Positions 1-10,998 of a stretch of 64,000 nucleotides of DNA are shown one piece after another. How positions within the stretch are numbered: position 1 is the stretch's first letter; each line of letters begins with the position of its first letter. Source of the stretch: Turnera subulata (lineage: Eukaryota; Streptophyta; Magnoliopsida; Malpighiales; Passifloraceae); assembly GCA_028386065.3 (NCBI GenBank), contig JAKUCV010004321.1:1-64000 (forward strand), given 5' to 3'. Under the pieces are notes generated by a model. It worked only from the letters and a program-made list of their open reading frames with translations. It was not told the DNA's origin and did no database searches. The translations under genes and the position numbers were made by a program.

Positions 1-439
1 TGCTGTTGTTGTGACTTGGTTTTATTTACGGTTAAAGTATATGTATACTTGCTTATGGATTTTACCCGGTGAGCACTTCGGACTCACCCCTCGCCTGCGC
101 GACCTGGTCGCGTAGATTGATTGTGCGTAGCTCAGGTACGTTCGAGGCAAGCTGTGGCGCACCCTCTGCCAGGCCCGGATCCATCCTGCGTTGCATTATT
201 TCCATATCATTATCTATTGTTGTGTTGTATTAAGACTTCTGCTGCTTGCTGTTTATAACTCTATGGACTGATGCTTGTAGTAATAATGTTCCCGTACCGG
301 GACAAGTACGGTTGATGTATTATGTACTTTTAATGTATTAAATCCGTTGGTTGTGTTATTTACCGCTGTGGTTGATGTAATAGTAGGTGGTCCCACGTGT
401 TTACTGTGTTAAGCGGTAAATACGGATCGGGGCGCTTCA
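1..439. mobile_element. 3' part of a long LTR, same family as the solo LTR at 788-3906
   Basis: The block GTGAGCACTTCGGACTCACC occurs near 69 here and near 3493 in the solo LTR. Both copies run to the same terminus, GGGGCGCTTCA, ending at 439 and 3906. The 5' end and any TSD lie outside the window, so I cannot tell whether this is a solo LTR or the 3' LTR of a full element. The long LTR and the TGTAACAGCCC start of the sister copy suggest Ty3/gypsy, but no coding region is present to confirm it. Confidence 0.75.
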
Positions 440-782
440 GTTTTTTTTCAAGTTCTACAACCTAAAATCTCAACCCTAAAATACCTAAAATTGTAAATCT
501 TAAACTTTAAAAACTTAAATCTTACATCTTAAAATACTAAAATTCTAAATTAGAAAATTTTATGCACAAAATTTATAAATTTTAAATAAATATTAATTAT
601 TAAAATTATGAAACTTTAAATTTTAAAGCCTTTTATCTTAAAATTATAAACCCTAAACTCTTAATTGTTAAATTATTTATCGTAAAACCCTGAAATTTAG
701 AAACTTAAAATATTAAACTTAAATATTACAACCATGAAATATTAAATCCTACAATACTAAACATTATTGTGTAATACGAATC
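440..782. repeat. AT-rich degenerate telomere-like low-complexity DNA
   Basis: About 340 bp of irregular units such as TTAAATCTTAAA, CAACCCTAAAA and AAACCCTAAACTC, on the C-rich strand of a degenerate plant telomere-like heptamer. No gene is seen. Similar sequence continues beyond the solo LTR and then changes to the opposite strand near 3975. Confidence 0.6.
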
Positions 783-787
783 CCTAA

Positions 788-3700
788 TGTAACAGCCCAG
801 GTAAAAATTTGCATTTTTATCGGGGCTGTTTAAGTTATTCTATAGTAATTTACCATTAAAATTGATCTTGGGTAATTAATTTATGGTAACTCGAGCATCG
901 GATTTCGAAACCGAGCCTTGTCCTACGTTCGGGATTTTTCTGCGGATTTTACGGACCAAAGTTGGAATTTTTCGGGTCCAGGAATCTTCAAAAAAGCTGG
1001 GTTTATCCTCGAGTTAACGGACCAGAAATAAAGGTAAGGGGGTATACTGGATATTTTCTGGTCCAGGCGGGTCACACTTCACATGCTGTATAGTACCATA
1101 TAATTGAGGCAAATCAAAAACCACACTGCATACACTACTTAAGAAACCAGAACAAAAGAAAAGAAAAACACACACACACACACACACAACACCACACGTC
1201 ACCGTTTCACTCCTCTCCCCTCTCTTTTCTTTTTCCTTTCTTCTCCTCCATACCGTGAACCACCCGAGACAGCACCACCGACCACCACCCACATCACTTC
1301 ACGCACCACCTGCAACCGCCACCTGCCACCCCTTCTTCTCCCTCGCCCCTCGTCGCCACAGCCTGGAGCCACCGCCGTCGCCTTCCTTCAGTGCACGACG
1401 ACCCAGTAGCCACCGCATCCCACCTCCTCGCGACGACCGACCGGAGCCACCACTTCGCGTCGCCTGCAGCACGCCCTTCCGCCGCCTTCCTCGTCATCGT
1501 CGCCTCGCCCGTTCACGCCACCTGCAACGCCCGAGGTGAGCCTGTGCGCCTAGGTGGATCCGACCGGTGACCCGGTTGAGCTAGGGGTGTAATCGAGCCG
1601 AGACGAGCCCGAATATAGGTAGGCTCGGATCGAGCTCGTTAGAAAAAAGCTCGGCTCGAGCTCGACTCGAGCTCGGTTAAGCTTTGATTTTCAGGCTCGA
1701 GCTCGAGCTCGAAAGATAATTGAGGAGCTCGAGCTCGGCTCGATTAAGCTCGACTAAGGTCCAAGTTTTTATTCGGGAAAAAAATTTTGGGCTTTGGATT
1801 CTTTTTAATTTAAAATTAAATGATTATTATGGGGTATAAAAATGCAGCCCAATTTATTTCTTAAAATGAAGCCCAATTTAAAAATAAAAAACCCATAAAA
1901 TAAAATAATGGATGTTTGGTTATGGTTAAAATAGTAATATAGGCCCAATTTAAATAAAAAAGCCCATGTTTTATTGAAAGCTCGATAAGGCTCGCGAGCC
2001 TAACGAACTGAGTACTTCCAAGCTCGAGTTCGGCTCAATTAACATTAAAGCTCGGCTCGAGCTCGGCTCGAATTCGATAATGTCGAGTCGAGTACGAACT
2101 TTCATCGAGCCGATCTCGAACAGCTCACGAACTGGTCCGGCTCGTTTACACCCCTAGGTTGAGCTGGTTATGACCCGCCCGTGGCTGGGTTATGGACCCG
2201 GGTCGCGCCTGTTGACCTGGTTGTGGGTTGGGCCCTGAGCATAACTTGGGTGTGGGCTAGCTGTTTGGGCTGCTAGTCTTAGCTCATGGGCTAGCGCTGT
2301 TGGCCCAGTTCAAAATTAAAAAAAAAAAAAAAAGAGAAAGTGAAATAAGAAATAAAATCTGGAAATAAAATATGGATTCTGGAAAAAAAAGATTAAGGTA
2401 AAAAAATATAATATGATTTTGGGGAAATAATATATATGGTATATAATAATTATTTTGAGGAAATATTTGGAAAGGGTATTTTCAAAGTATAATACTGGAA
2501 TAATATCCGGGTATAAGTAAAGTATGGTATTTTGACACATGGAAAATAAATGGTGAATTATGATGATAATGGAGAAATAACCCGAGACAGTAACCGAGGC
2601 GAGTCAGTATTTATTTTTTCGGTATACAGTATTAGCATGACATTTGCATATCACCTTATGTGTGCATATTATTTGATTGATATAGGAGCTGATAACGAGC
2701 AGTTGCCTGAGGAACCGGACTTGGAATCTGTTGGGCATTTCCATAATTGATAATCGGCTAAGGTGAGGATGGATAACCCTTGATATGTGCCTGTAATACT
2801 TTGTGTGCTTTGTTGTTTGATTGAATTGCTGAGATGGTTATTGTTGGCTACTTGACTGCTATAGTTATTATTGTTGTTGTTGGACTGTGTTGTGATACTT
2901 GGATTTTGTGTTGAGATTGATGTTGGACTGTTGACTATGGATATTTGGGAAAAGGATAATGGATAAAGGAAATGGAAATTGGGAATTGAATTTGAGATGA
3001 TGATTTTAATTGTCACGTGTAAAGTAGTGGTACGACCCGATGGTTTGAAAATTAATTTTGGGATGCTATGGTCGGTTAATTGGTTTGGAGATGTTTATCC
3101 CGGTTTGGTTGGGTTGTTATACCCGGTATGATATTTTTGGGACGTGGTCCCGGTATGATTGTTCTTTGGGTTGTTGAACCCGGTATGGTTATTTTGGGTT
3201 ATTGAACCCGGTATGGTTATTTTGGGTTGTTGAACCCGGTTTGGTTGATATTTTGGGACGTGGTCCCGGTATGGTAAGGTTTGGTATGGTTCTCTTCACC
3301 TGGCATCCGGAATTAATTGATAACCTGGTACGACCCTAGCTTGTCCAGTGACGGGGCCCGGAAGATAAAATTGATATTAATAATAAATATTCTTTTGGTC
3401 TTGGCTCAGTCTTGTTTAAGATGTGCTATTGCTTGCTAGTGTTTTCTTTACAGTATTATGGTAGTCTGCATATCTCTGTTTATCCATGGTCGGTGAGCAC
3501 TTCGGACTCACCCCTCGCCTGCGGGCTTTCATCCCGTAGGTTAAGTTGTTTTGTAGTTCAGGTACGACGTTCGATGGCTGCTGCTTTCTTCTCCACCTGA
3601 CTCCGGATCCATACCTCCGTTGCATGTGCATATAAGACTTCCACTGCTGTGTTATATATGTTGCTGTGTTGCTGCTTTCCTATGATGCTTATAATGCTGT

Positions 3701-3906
3701 TTATACTGGATTTGCTGCTGCTTTTGAGCTAGTGTGTGGATTTAATAATGGTCCCCGAGTATGGGTGACAAATGTTGTCTTGGAACTTCTGTTGTATTTG
3801 GATTTACTGTGTAGTATTTTGATTGCAATGTACTGTCTGTTCTATCAATAAGAATAGTTTCGGCTCGTGTTTACTGTGTACGGTAAATACGGGTCGGGGC
3901 GCTTCA
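788..3906. mobile_element. Complete solo LTR with 5-bp TSD, probable Ty3/gypsy
   Basis: Starts TGTAACAGCCC at 788 and ends GGGGCGCTTCA at 3906, flanked by the direct repeat CCTAA at 783-787 and 3907-3911. The span is 3119 bp, or about 2.54 kb after removing the nested hAT MITE and its TSD. There is no primer-binding site, polypurine tract or gag-pol inside, so this is what unequal LTR recombination leaves behind. It holds a (CA)n run near 1170, a proline-rich open stretch near 1255-1539, a poly-A run near 2318 and repeats of the kind 'GAACCCGGTATGGTT' at about 3100-3270. None of these looks like a gene. The sister LTR at 1-439 supports the 3' boundary. Confidence 0.88.
1582..2156. mobile_element. 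hAT-type MITE nested in the solo LTR
   Basis: Ends are inverted, TAGGGGTGTAA at 1582 and TTACACCCCTA at 2156, and the repeat extends further with mismatches (GAGCCG against CGGCTC). An exact 8-bp duplication GGTTGAGC flanks it at 1574-1581 and 2157-2164. An 8-bp TSD with TAGGGGTG termini fits the hAT superfamily. The 575-bp body has no transposase and is full of GAGCTCGAGCTCGG units near both ends around an AT-rich centre, so the transcript could fold back strongly. Confidence 0.9.
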
Positions 3907-3911
3907 CCTAA

Positions 3912-4159
3912 CATTAATCTTAAATCCAAAATCTTAAATCTTCAATTTTAAATCCAAATCCAAAATTAAAACTCAGAATTTAAGAATTGAGAAGGCTTTA
4001 GAATTAGATTTTCAAGGTTTAGAATTCTAGTATTTTAGGATGTAAGGTTTAAGGTTTAAGACTTTATATTTTAGATTTTAATGTTTATAATTTTATTATT
4101 TTAAGATTAATATTTTAGAGTTTAAAATTTAAAATTTTAGAATTTTATTGTTTTAAGAT
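3912..4159. repeat. AT-rich telomere-like low-complexity DNA, strand switch inside
   Basis: Until about 3970 the repeats are on the C/A strand (TTAAATCCAAAATC). From about 3990 they are on the T/G strand (TTTAGGATGTAAGG, TTAAGATTAATATTTTAGAG). No gene is seen. Together with 440-782 this forms a long degenerate inverted structure into which the solo LTR was inserted. Confidence 0.5.
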
Positions 4160-4446
4160 TAAAGATCCTTAAAAGTCCTATAATTTATTAAATAATTTTA
4201 AATGAGTCTTGTAATTTTTTATTTGATCAATTAAGTCCTAATGATGTGGACATTTTGACACATCATCATATGATGTGTATAATGCCACATCATAAGATAA
4301 CTGCCAACCCATCAATATTGGATGGAAAACACACATAGGACTTCTTTGATAAACGGTTCAAATTAATAGGACTTGATTAATCAAAAAATATTTATAGGAC
4401 TTGATTGAAAAATGATTAAGAATAATAGGACTTCTAAAGCCCTTTA
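4160..4446. mobile_element. MITE-like terminal inverted repeat element
   Basis: The left end near 4160 (TAAAGATCCTTAAAAGTCC) is an imperfect inverted match to the right end near 4446 (GGACTTCTAAAGCCCTTTA). Internal subterminal repeats of 'TAGGACTTGATT' and its complement occur near both ends. There is no coding sequence. A target duplication could not be settled in this AT-rich context, so the superfamily is open. Confidence 0.6.
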
Positions 4447-5112
4447 TCCAATCCTACTTGATAGTCCCTCTTTTCTCGCAATATGTTTTTTCACACCTTT
4501 TGGGAAGAAAGTTTTGGCATGGGAGAGTCGTGGGCTTAGGATATTAATTGGTCCAACTTCTCTACGGCTCTTACTGCTAATGACCCAATTCCATTGGGGT
4601 GGGTTGGGCTTGCGGACAAGAATTGGTCACAATGGGGCTTTCCCATGAGGAACATATGGGCACTGCCCTGCCTGAAATTCCTTTTTTTTTTTTTTTTTAT
4701 TGGACTGAAACTCTTATCAAGGCATATGTACTAGCTGACTTTAATTTGCATTTATAATTAATGCAATATCTTGGATTCTAAAAAAAATAGAAAAACCAAT
4801 AGTATTGCGTTTATATAGAAAATTTTTAAAGTATAAAACTATGCAAATTAATTTTTTTTTTTGTCGCAAAATTGATTTGATTGGAAGTCATCTCGAGATG
4901 ACATCTTCAATCTGAACTCAGACTAATGAAGATGCCTATACAAATTAAAAATACAAAAGAGAGAAAAAAAAAGTGTCACTAATGTGAAAACAAAGAAGTA
5001 TAACCAAAAGCGTTGACATTATTCTTTTCAACCAGTAATACTTGACATGCCATCTATATATGGAGGATGTATAAGTAAGAAATCCGAATTTGTTAGTCGC
5101 TTCTAGAAATTA
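4447..5112. other. Non-coding DNA with the distal WRKY upstream block (copy 1)
   Basis: No gene is seen. From about 4884 to 5096 the sequence is related to 23724-23893 and 35932-36100. Shared pieces include 'AACAAAGAAGT', 'GCGTTGACA' and 'CTTGACATGCCA' in the same order and spacing. This marks the far upstream part of the duplicated WRKY unit. The open stretches near 4412-4648 have no recognisable product. Confidence 0.6.
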
Positions 5113-5765
5113 TTCCCTCGGTTTTTTTTATATAAGACGTTTGAGGGTGTTGCACAACTTTTAAGAAAGTAATTAATATGGTTTGGGTAATGTAAATGTA
5201 AGTGATAATATACTAAAATATCCTTTTATAAAAATTTTATTTACTCAATTTTTGACTAATCCATTTATTTAATGATAGGGTTATATTTGAAAACTAAACA
5301 TTAAATGATTCCTAAATATTCTAAAGCGTCTTATAATATATTTTTTTTTTTGTGAAACGAAGAGCTTTATTACTCAATGAGAAGTGTTTGCAGCTACATC
5401 AGCTTGAGCAAGGCTTCTGACCTCTCCTGTTTTGCCTTTGATTGTCTTTTGTACTCATTTCACATCAATATATCCCGCCATCCCAGTCTCCGACAAAAAA
5501 AAATAGCTATAACATCGACTGGAAAGTTGTCAAACCACAACTGTTCTTGCCTAAGGGATATGGCAGATCAAATGAGCTGCTTTATTACAAGCTTTAGAAG
5601 AAAAAGAAGAGAAGACTTGACCCAAAAATCTTAAATCATCAATTAAAATCCCTAAAGAGGTGGGAATATATAACTTGGATTGCAAAGCAGTAATGACACG
5701 TTGCCAGTCCATCTAATTTGAAACAAAACAAAGAGCCTAGACTTATAAAAAGAGAACGGAGGGAG
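5113..5765. mobile_element. Stowaway-like MITE interrupted by a retroposon
   Basis: The left end TTCCCTCGGTTTTTTTTATA and the right end (reverse complement of TATAAAAAGAGAACGGAGGG) form the common plant 'CTCCCTCCG' inverted terminus. TA dinucleotides flank both sides (5111-5112 and 5766-5767), as expected for Tc1/mariner-type Stowaway elements. Without the insertion at 5337-5741 the MITE is about 250 bp, a normal size. Confidence 0.7.
5337..5741 (-). mobile_element. Retroposon fragment (SINE or LINE 3' end) inside the MITE
   Basis: A run of T at 5341-5352 marks a poly-A tail on the minus strand. CTTATAA is repeated at 5330-5336 and 5742-5748, which suits a short TSD. The body contains an inverted-looking 'GAGCTTTATTACTCAATGAG', like other retroposon 3' ends in this window, but no protein match. 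The 85-aa open stretch at 5377-5634 has no features and I do not call it a gene. Confidence 0.55.
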
Positions 5766-6975
5766 TAACAAATAAGACACTTATATAACAAAGGGGCATT
5801 TTAAATAAATCGCTACTTGCATGTCATTCAGAATTCATTCACCTTCCTCTCAAGAATATAATTAGATTGATATTAATTTGATCCGCATATCTCATCCCAA
5901 AAAAAAAAAGAATGATTCCCCCAGATAAAATTGGCTCTGTAAATTATTAATGTTTCTGGGACCGATAGAAACAATCTTTTGTAGACTATCCTCTACTTTG
6001 TAGCTTCTTTTCAAACTGGAAAAATAAAATAAATAGTAAACTCAAAATCCATGAACTTGGAAAAGTCTTCTTCATATATACATAATTGTATGCCTTCCAT
6101 CAAATGTACAACATGACAAGCCTAGGGCCAGTAGATGTGGTCTATTAATGTTCTTTAGTCTCAAATAAATTAATTCCAACGTAGTTTGAACTGTATATGG
6201 ATTGTGGAAAGTTGCAAATTTATTTTTCTATTTTGTGTTTCTCCTTCTACTTTATAAGTTCCCTTGTTGGTGAGGCTTTACTTTCTACATTAAATAACTC
6301 ACTTTGGATAACAACGTCATATAATTTCATCAGTCGCTGTCTGCCACATGACTATTTTTTGTTTTTTTTGTGATGAAGCCATATGATTAATTACTTTTTT
6401 TTGATTACCATATTGTTAATTACTTAATGACAAGAGTTGAGAAGTTGGTGACGCCAGTAATGTGACCTCACTTTACATAGGTAAGCTGTGACCTGTCATA
6501 CTATCCATAGTAACAAACAATAGGAAAATGATGCTCACGTTGTGAAAAACTGAAATTTTATTTCTTTTTCTAGGCTTAAGATTGAAGAACCCTAGATATT
6601 AATATTCCCAATTATCTTTTTATATCAGTCAATGTTTGAACCGTTTTAGGGCATATTAGATCCTTCTTCTTCTTCTTCTTTTTTTTTTTTTTTTTTTTTG
6701 TCTCTCCTCGCTGCCATAATTGTTCTCTTCTTTATTTTTTTTTTGTCCAAATATGGTTTTCTCTGGCTATAATCAAGTCCACCATTCTTTTCTCTCATGC
6801 AGAGAATAAATACTTAAAACCCAATCAAAAATCAAGCCCTGTTAGATCTGAAATTGAATTTTAACTTGGACTCTTATGTTAATCCAGAGATATTTAATAC
6901 TATCATTTATTAACTTATTTACTGTCAAGGTAAGTAGACCGCCATTATAAGCACAAACATAGCCCCCTTGCCTAC
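5766..6975 (+). promoter_or_regulatory. WRKY-1 proximal upstream region
   Basis: No ORF of note. From about 5938 ('TTAATGTTTCTGGGACCGAT') the sequence is matched by the upstream regions of WRKY-2 (36340 onward) and WRKY-3 (41665 onward), in the same order up to the start codon of WRKY-2. It carries a (TTC)n/poly-T run at about 6663-6701. Retention in three copies shows the duplicated unit included at least 1.3 kb of promoter. Confidence 0.6.
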
Positions 6976-6982
6976 TATAAAT
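6976..6982 (+). promoter_or_regulatory. TATA box of WRKY-1
   Basis: TATAAAT in the context CTACTATAAATCAAGCG, about 255 bp before the start codon, which implies a 5' UTR of roughly 220-230 bp. The equivalent position is altered in WRKY-2 (ACTATAATCG near 38135) and changed to TTATAAATT in WRKY-3 (near 56272). Confidence 0.6.
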
Positions 6983-7236
6983 CAAGCGTCCTAGGTGTAT
7001 CCAAAAGTGTGCATCCTTCCTAACAATCTTCCTTCCATCTCAACTCTTCTCTGTACTCTCTAATTAATTAACTTCCCTTAAAAAGAAAAGCCTAAATCTT
7101 TCCTGATCTGTGTTGTACTAAACTAGCTAGCTTCCAATATCCACTCCATTGAAGGAAAAAGAGGGCTGTTTCTTTTTGTGCTATTGGATCAGCTCCCTTA
7201 ATTACAACTCTTTTAAGTCGAACCAAAGTACCTAAA

Positions 7237-7541
7237 ATGGAGCCCTCTTGGCCAGAAACTCTACCCTCGGAATGGAGCAAAGCAGTCAATGAGCTTGTTC
7301 AGGGTCGCGAATTCGCCAGCCAACTTAACACTATCCTTAATAACCCCATGGAGAATGATGGGTCTTTGTCCTCTCAGGATCTTGTCACTAAAGTGATGAA
7401 CTCCTTCACCAACTCACTTTCTATCCTCAACAGGATTGGTTCAAACGAAGAAGTCTCGCAGTCTGGGGATTCTGCGGTGACTAGCATGTTTTCTACTGTA
7501 AAGGATCCCGGGGTCTGCTACAAGAGAAGGTAGATCAATCT

Positions 7542-7580
<39 letters not shown>

Positions 7581-8927
7581 TTCTCAACAGACTGAAAGTT
7601 GTCACCCTAGTAGATCAATACATAAGTTAGTCACCCTGGAAAGAAAAAAAAGAAATTTCTTTTTGATACTAAAATAAAGGAATTAGATCTTACTAGGGTG
7701 ATTATTTCGTTTGGATCAGCTGCACTTATAAATTGCAGTGGCGGATCCAGAGGGGCCCTGGTGTGGGCCTTTGCCCCTCTGAAATGCAGTCATGCATAGA
7801 TTTAGTATTTAGAGTATGAATAGGGTATGAATCCTATTCTCCCTTTTTGCATTATTTTGAGGTTCATACATCTAGTATTTAGAGTATCTCGATTTCACAC
7901 CATTCTCGCAGCTTGTATCAAAATAGTGACCATTAAATGTCCAGTGAACTATTGTGTCTTAAATGTTGAGTCTAGGAGAAACTACTGGTATAAAGTTGCA
8001 ACTTTGCTCTTCTATTTTGGCTTCCTTAGATCACCTTATCATAATAGGCGTTGGTTTTTGTTTGCAGGAGGAGCTCCTATACTTGGACAAAGGATAGCAC
8101 TAATCTATTCAATGACGGCTATGCATGGAGAAAATATGGCCAGAAAACCATTAACAATTCCGAATATCCAAGGTATAATTTTTCAGTACTGACATTATAA
8201 TTTTGAATCATGTGGTTATCAATGCAATTTTCTTCTTTAGAATTCAAATTTTTATCATCTAGATGCAGAAGAATTGCATTATTATATACAACGATAAAAA
8301 TTCTTGGTTGAAAGAGTAAATTTATGTTGCTGCCATGGTCTTTTGCGCAGAAGAAATGCATTAGTACAAAGATCAATTACTTCTTGCTTGTAAGAGTAAC
8401 TTATGGTTTTCATTGGTGGGGATTGCAGGAACTATTTCAGGTGCACCTACAAGTATGATAAGGGTTGCCAAGCGACCAAGCAAGTACAGAGAATGGGAGA
8501 AGAATTGTACCGAACAATTTATTGTGGGCATCACACTTGCAGGAATTCCTTGAATGCTTCTGTGTCCGATTCTGCAGATGCAGAATCTACCATAATTATA
8601 AGCTTTAACCACAACGATCATAAGGATGACAGCAAGCACTGCAAATTGAACAAACCAGATATTAATCCATCTTTCACATCCTCCCAATCAACAGAACAGA
8701 AAGGCGACAACCTACAGGATGACACATTAATTGATCCGAAACGCCGTCAGTATTCATCATCCTCCACTGATCTTACATCACCTGATCTGGCTGCATTTGA
8801 TCACGCGGACCTTATTTCTGGGGAGAATTCCCCCCACTTTACTAGCACAAATAGTTTGGATATGGATGTTATGTTAGGATGTGTTGTCTTTGATAATGGT
8901 TTATTGCAATTTGAATTTTCCGAGTGA
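7237..8927 (+). CDS. Group III WRKY transcription factor, three exons
   Basis: Spliced gene with exons 7237-7529, 8068-8172 and 8429-8927. All introns are GT-AG and both splice phases sit in Arg codons, including the conserved 'PR' intron of WRKY domains. The product is 298 aa and should be a nuclear DNA-binding regulator of W-box (TTGAC) promoters, usually in defence or senescence. Residues 1-98 carry the group III start with an [12 protein letters not shown] helix. Exon 2 encodes the [11 protein letters not shown] heptapeptide region. Exon 3 begins [13 protein letters not shown] and ends the zinc finger with GHHTC. The finger spacing is C-X7-C-X21-H-X-C, two residues shorter than the usual group III X23, so activity is not certain. 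The C-terminal half is Ser/Asp rich and ends LQFEFSE. The start is the first ATG after the TATA box and is conserved in WRKY-2. A WRKY70/54-like relative is likely. Confidence 0.9.
7543..7578. repeat. (TA)n microsatellite in WRKY-1 intron 1
   Basis: An uninterrupted TA dinucleotide run of about 35 bp just after the exon 1 donor site. It is absent from WRKY-2 (which has TATATGTATGCC) and from the WRKY-3 relic. Confidence 0.9.
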
Positions 8928-9579
8928 ATAAATGAGGGAAGCTCACATTGTAAGTTCATCTAAATTAGTTCATGTCTTCACTTCCTTTTTGATCTGGAAA
9001 AGTTTGTGAACATTGGGTGCGTAATAAGCAAGCAGACTCATCCATAAGCTCCTTTGCATTTGAAAGTTATTCTTATAGGTTTACTAGTTTACTGTTTGCT
9101 TCCTTATTTTTTTTTTTAAATGCTAAACTTTAGATTTTGTTAATCATTGATAAAAAGAATTTGCAAGCATAGGAATTAAAGATTTTGTTACAGATTTAGA
9201 TTTATTTTGTTATGTAACAATTTTTTATTTTAAATTTAGAAATAATGAATAATCGTTCATTATTAATCAAATATATTTTTCTTTTTAGCATATGGACAAC
9301 TTAAATAAAAGAAAGAAAGAAAAAAAGACCAACTAGATATATGAAGAAAGAAGCTATAAGGCAAGAATTATATTATGCTATTAAGGAATTTAAACCTATA
9401 AAAATAGAGGAAAACGGCACTAAAATCATCTCTCTAAATTATGGGAAAGATCTAGTGAATATTTTGAGATTTTTTAAATATTAGAAAAGAGATAGTGATA
9501 ATTTCATGGAAACCATAAAAAAATAGCCATAAAGAAAGGAAATCTTTGGAGAAGTAAATAATCTAATTTTTTTTAGAAG
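8928..9579. other. WRKY-1 3' flank, no further gene
   Basis: AATAAA overlaps the stop codon (8927-8932) and is probably too close to serve as the poly-A signal. The rest is AT-rich with GAAAGAAAGAAA runs near 9310. No ORF with recognisable features was found. Confidence 0.5.
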
Positions 9580-9900
9580 ATCGTGTGTTGTCACTTGCCT
9601 ACAGTGACTACATCGTTGATTTGTTATTGCGTATGACTACCTGTCAAGTTGTATTGAGGGCAAGTGCAACTTGTCACAAAGAACTTGAAAGTAATCTTTG
9701 GGAAGAGGCTTGGTAAAGATGTCTGTTAGTTGATCATGAGACGAGATATATCTAACTTGAAGAAGTTGCTTGGATACAAGATCCTACACAAAGTGGAAGT
9801 TAATCTCCATGTCCATGTTTAGTGCCAGCTCGAAACACAGTGTTAGCAGTGGGGTTGGTGGCACTAGATTCATCACACGAGAAATGTTGGAATTAGGAAT
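9580..9900 (-). pseudogene. Ty1/copia RNase H C-terminal fragment
   Basis: Minus-strand translation from about 9845 to 9643 gives the end of a copia polyprotein: INFHFV, then a stop, then DLVSKQLLQVRYISSHDQL followed by TDIFTKPLPK. These are the typical last RNase H residues of Ty1/copia elements. One in-frame TAG replaces the usual Arg of 'HFVRD'. No LTR is visible beside it, so it is a broken relic. Confidence 0.8.
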
Positions 9901-9929
9901 TGTGTGACAATGTGTTCCAATTACCGCTA

Positions 9930-10575
9930 GGGTTTGTCTATTATTATTTTCTGAGTATGTCAATGCCGCAGGTTCCTCTCATGGTGTTCTGCGTCTTGGA
10001 CTCCCTTGTTATCCGACTCCTATACGGTGGTTCCCTCCCCAACCGGGGTGGGTGAAGCTTAATTGTGACAGAATTGTCAAAGGTTTGGATAGACGAGCAG
10101 CTGCTGGTGGCCTCCTTCGGGCCTTTGATGGCCTGTGGTTGGTAGGCTTTTCTTATCATATGGGCTCTTGCTCTCCTATGCAAGCTGAATTATGGGGTTA
10201 TTTATTGGCCTTCAGAAGGCTTGGGATATGGGGTGCAGATGTGTGATTTTTGAGACAGATGCTTTGTTGGTTATCTCGGATCTGCAGCATTCAGAGCTGC
10301 ATTTTAGACGTTCGGTTGGTCTAATTCGATCCATCCAAGAGATACTCCGGCGTCCTTGGCAGGTGCAGCTTCAGCATATTTACTGTGAAGCCAATCGTTG
10401 TACAGATTGGCTAGCTTCTCATGCTTTGACTCTCCCCCTCGGGGTTTCTTATTTTATCCAACCATCCAATGACTGTCTTTCTATGCTTTTACATGATGTA
10501 TCAGGATCTTTGATCCTTCAGACTGTTCCTCATTGATTTTTGAATGATATACGCTCTTTCAGATAAAAAAAAGAA
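9930..10575 (+). pseudogene. 5'-truncated LINE 3' end with RNase H domain
   Basis: Translation from about 10030 gives WFPPQPGWVKLNCD, the entry to the RNase H (RVT_3) domain that follows some plant L1 reverse transcriptases. It continues through FETDALLVISDL and then HIYCEANRCTDWLA, the C-terminal 'R..N..AD.LA'-type motif with Thr for Ala. A frameshift near 10235 joins two frames. The sequence ends with GATAAAAAAAAG, a probable poly-A tail. It belongs to the RNase H-bearing LINE type of LINE-C and -D, not to LINE-A, which begins 170 bp downstream. Confidence 0.78.
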
Positions 10576-10998
10576 GATAGACTCAAATCCAAGATCTCAT
10601 CCCCCTTTCTTTTTTTATAACAGTACCATCCATTGGTGATAACTCTACGGTTTGTCTGAGCTGTTGGAGAGCTATGTCTAGGAAAACAAGATAATTAGAA
10701 TAGCAATTATATGTAATTTTAAAATAGATCCTATCAGTTTTCAGACAACGACAAGGTCAAGAGTTGAACGAGAGATAACAGCTACCGTTGGTAGGATCTC
10801 CTACAATATTTTCTTCTCAGAATCCTGTTCCGTACCCCTTCCAGGTACCAACCCCGGTGTAACTCCGGTGACTTCCTCTCCCAACCTATCAGTTTTGGCG
10901 GCACGCCAAGCTAGCCGGCCCGATACTGCCTAGAAAGGCAAGTCAATTCAGGCAGAATCCCCGGGCGTTAAGTCCTCACAGGTTCCTTTTCACATCTT

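Noticed and set aside
1255..1539. Proline/arginine-rich 94-aa ORF
   Set aside because: Starts at GTG, is low-complexity CCACC-rich DNA inside a solo LTR, and has an equally open frame on the other strand.
2669..3016. 115-aa minus-strand ORF rich in Asn and Ser
   Set aside because: Low-complexity (TTG)n-type LTR DNA, no domain and no conservation visible in the sister LTR.
5377..5634. 85-aa ORF upstream of WRKY-1
   Set aside because: Lies inside a retroposon fragment nested in a MITE, with no recognisable feature.
8119..8687. Minus-strand ORFs over WRKY exons 2 and 3
   Set aside because: Shadows of the spliced WRKY gene on the plus strand.
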